Positions 5,800 to 6,329 of a stretch of 6,329 nt of DNA are shown one piece after another. This DNA comes from Rickettsiales bacterium. Lineage in GTDB: Bacteria > Pseudomonadota > Alphaproteobacteria > Rs-D84. The notes under the pieces were generated by a model that saw nothing but the letters and a program-made list of their open reading frames with translations, did no database searches and was not told the DNA's origin. How positions within the stretch are numbered: the first letter of the stretch is position 1; each line of letters starts with the position of its first letter. The stretch is from the NCBI GenBank assembly GCA_031278055.1, contig JAITLD010000049.1, positions 1 through 6,329 of the forward strand, in the 5' to 3' direction. The position numbers were made by a program, and so were the translations under genes.

Positions 5800-5847
5800 G
5801 ACAAAGAACTCTGAACTCATAACTCTGAACTCAAAAAAATCCTTGCG

Positions 5848-6025
5848 TTATCAAACGATAATTGAAATAATAGTCCCGTATCCGAAAGGAAACCGAGACA
5901 TAAGAAATCTCGTTGCATAGTGCGCTGGATAGGCGTGAAGAATACTATCCCGCTTATGGCGGGATTGCGATGTTATATATGAAAGCATCGCGGTCGTCTA
6001 TGCACGATTTTCTTATAATCCCGCC
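5848..6025 (+). promoter_or_regulatory. Run of hairpins with competing pairings upstream of the last gene (candidate structured RNA)
   Basis: No gene is seen here. Stems in order: TTATC/GATAA (5848-5861); AAC-GAGA/TCTCGTT (5891-5914); GGATAG/CTATCC (5927-5932 with 5945-5950); ATCCCGC/GCGGGAT (5947-5965); GCGATG/CATCGC (5967-5972 with 5986-5991); TCGT/ACGA (5994-6007). The third and fourth stems overlap, so both cannot form fully. GGCGGGATT (5958-5966) is also perfectly complementary over 9 bases to AATCCCGCC (6017-6025); that pairing would close a three-way junction around the last two hairpins. Switch-like behaviour is inference; related REP-type repeats could create the same complementarity. 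Confidence 0.4.
6014..6019 (+). promoter_or_regulatory. Possible -10 box of the last gene
   Basis: A perfect TATAAT (6014-6019) lies 54 bases before the start codon at 6073, but no recognisable -35 or extended -10 accompanies it. If used, transcription would begin near 6026, at the left arm of the hairpin that covers the ribosome binding site, and the upstream hairpins would not be part of this mRNA. Confidence 0.3.
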
Positions 6026-6068
6026 ACCTTTCAGAATATATTTAAGAATAAATTCAACGAAAGGTGCG
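6022..6068 (+). promoter_or_regulatory. Hairpin sequestering the Shine-Dalgarno of the last gene
   Basis: CGC-C-ACCTTTC (6022-6032) pairs with GAAAGGTGCG (6059-6068), giving 10 pairs and one bulged base. Inside, GAAT/ATTC (6034-6037 with 6052-6055) and TATT/AATA (6039-6042 with 6047-6050) extend it to a long interrupted stem with a TAAG loop. The right arm contains the only good Shine-Dalgarno (AAAGG, 6060-6064), 8 bases before the ATG. Melting of this stem would be needed for translation, as in RNA thermometers or ligand-controlled leaders. Which of these applies cannot be told. Confidence 0.5.
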
Positions 6069-6072
6069 CGAT

Positions 6073-6329
6073 ATGAAAAAAATCACAATAACATTCATAA
6101 TAATGATCTTAGGGCTTTCTGCCGCGAACGCGGTGATAACGATGTGCAAAAAAATAGTAATAGACCAATGCCCAAAAATAAGGCAGTGGGCAGTTAGCTC
6201 TGTTTTAGACAGTTCGTTTGGGAGTTATACTCATAATACAGGATATAATGACGCAACCTGGCAAGTAAGCGTATCTGTTACCCCAACAGGAACAGTAGAG
6301 GGAATAGCGAGATGCACAACGAGTGGAAG
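6073..6329 (+). CDS. Small secreted cysteine-containing protein, cut by right window edge
   Basis: Function is not recognised. 85 codons are visible with no stop before the edge. The start is supported by AAAGG 8 bases upstream and a clear signal peptide (MKK, hydrophobic Ile/Met core, ANA cleavage site after residue 20). The mature part begins with a Cys-x7-Cys pair (Cys25, Cys33), has a Ser/Thr/Tyr-rich stretch with Trp39 and Trp63, and another Cys81. Disulfides in the periplasm or outside the cell are plausible. Codon use is AT-rich (many ATA isoleucines, AGA/AGG arginines), unlike the ribosomal and chaperone genes, hinting at low expression or foreign origin. The leader hairpin suggests translational control. 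Confidence 0.7.
   Translation, partial: MKKITITFIIMILGLSAANAVITMCKKIVIDQCPKIRQWAVSSVLDSSFGSYTHNTGYNDATWQVSVSVTPTGTVEGIARCTTSG

Larger units (their letters stand above)
5692..5835. repeat. Composite inverted-repeat element built from a 12-mer (MITE-like)
   Basis: The 12-mer AACTCTGAACTC occurs at 5807-5818 and 5821-5832, once with one mismatch at 5732-5743, and once inverted at 5695-5706. The outermost copies extend to a perfect 15-base inverted pair (5692-5706 and 5821-5835), enclosing 144 bases with no coding capacity. Short palindromic elements of this type are typical of non-autonomous mobile repeats. No target-site duplication is evident, so a mobile origin is inference. Confidence 0.6.

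Noticed and set aside
5693..5920. Open frame of 75 codons across the repeat element
   Set aside because: It runs through inverted repeats and palindromes, has no ribosome binding site and no protein-like composition.
5692..6068. CRISPR array
   Set aside because: Repeats are 12 bases, partly inverted and irregularly spaced, with no unique spacers of constant length.
5913..6197. Open frame of 94 codons overlapping the start of the last gene
   Set aside because: It is out of frame with the signal-peptide gene at 6073, which has the ribosome binding site, and its 5' half lies in hairpin-rich sequence.

Overview
The window carries conserved bacterial housekeeping genes around two stretches that are not conserved. 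The organism is most likely a Gram-negative, moderately AT-rich alphaproteobacterium or a relative. This rests on a GroEL/GroES pair, a HIT protein whose N-terminus resembles alphaproteobacterial and rickettsial homologues, the rpsF-rpsR-rplI order, an L9 with a long charged tail, and a predicted outer-membrane beta-barrel protein. The divergent GroEL, short proteins and AT-rich repeat-bearing spacers would suit a host-associated or reduced lineage. That last point is inference from the sequence alone.

Layout. On the minus strand, bases 1-1979 hold groES followed by groEL, whose last residues lie beyond the left edge. A divergent promoter region (about 2035-2088) drives groES leftwards and a two-gene plus-strand operon rightwards: a HIT-family protein and a DUF167/YggU protein that overlap by 4 bases. 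A 262-base AT-rich spacer follows. A near-consensus promoter (2944-2971) then drives two unrecognised envelope genes: a membrane-anchored protein with a C-terminal array of about 20-residue repeats, and a secreted protein with an outer-membrane beta-barrel type C-terminus. Another near-consensus promoter (4389-4417) and a hairpin leader precede rpsF-rpsR-rplI, for ribosomal proteins S6, S18 and L9.

Region 5678-6072 has no credible gene but is densely structured. It holds a 144-base element with 15-base inverted ends built from a repeated 12-mer, enclosing a palindrome of the ATTCCC-N8-GGGAAT (dRS3-like) type. After it comes a run of hairpins with mutually exclusive pairings, ending in a stem that buries the Shine-Dalgarno sequence of the last gene. 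That gene (6073 to the right edge) encodes a small secreted cysteine-containing protein with AT-rich codon use.

The chaperone and ribosomal operons need no special explanation. The points most worth a second look are the structured region 5848-6068, the repeat-protein plus beta-barrel pair, and the divergent promoter whose -10 core is a perfect palindrome.
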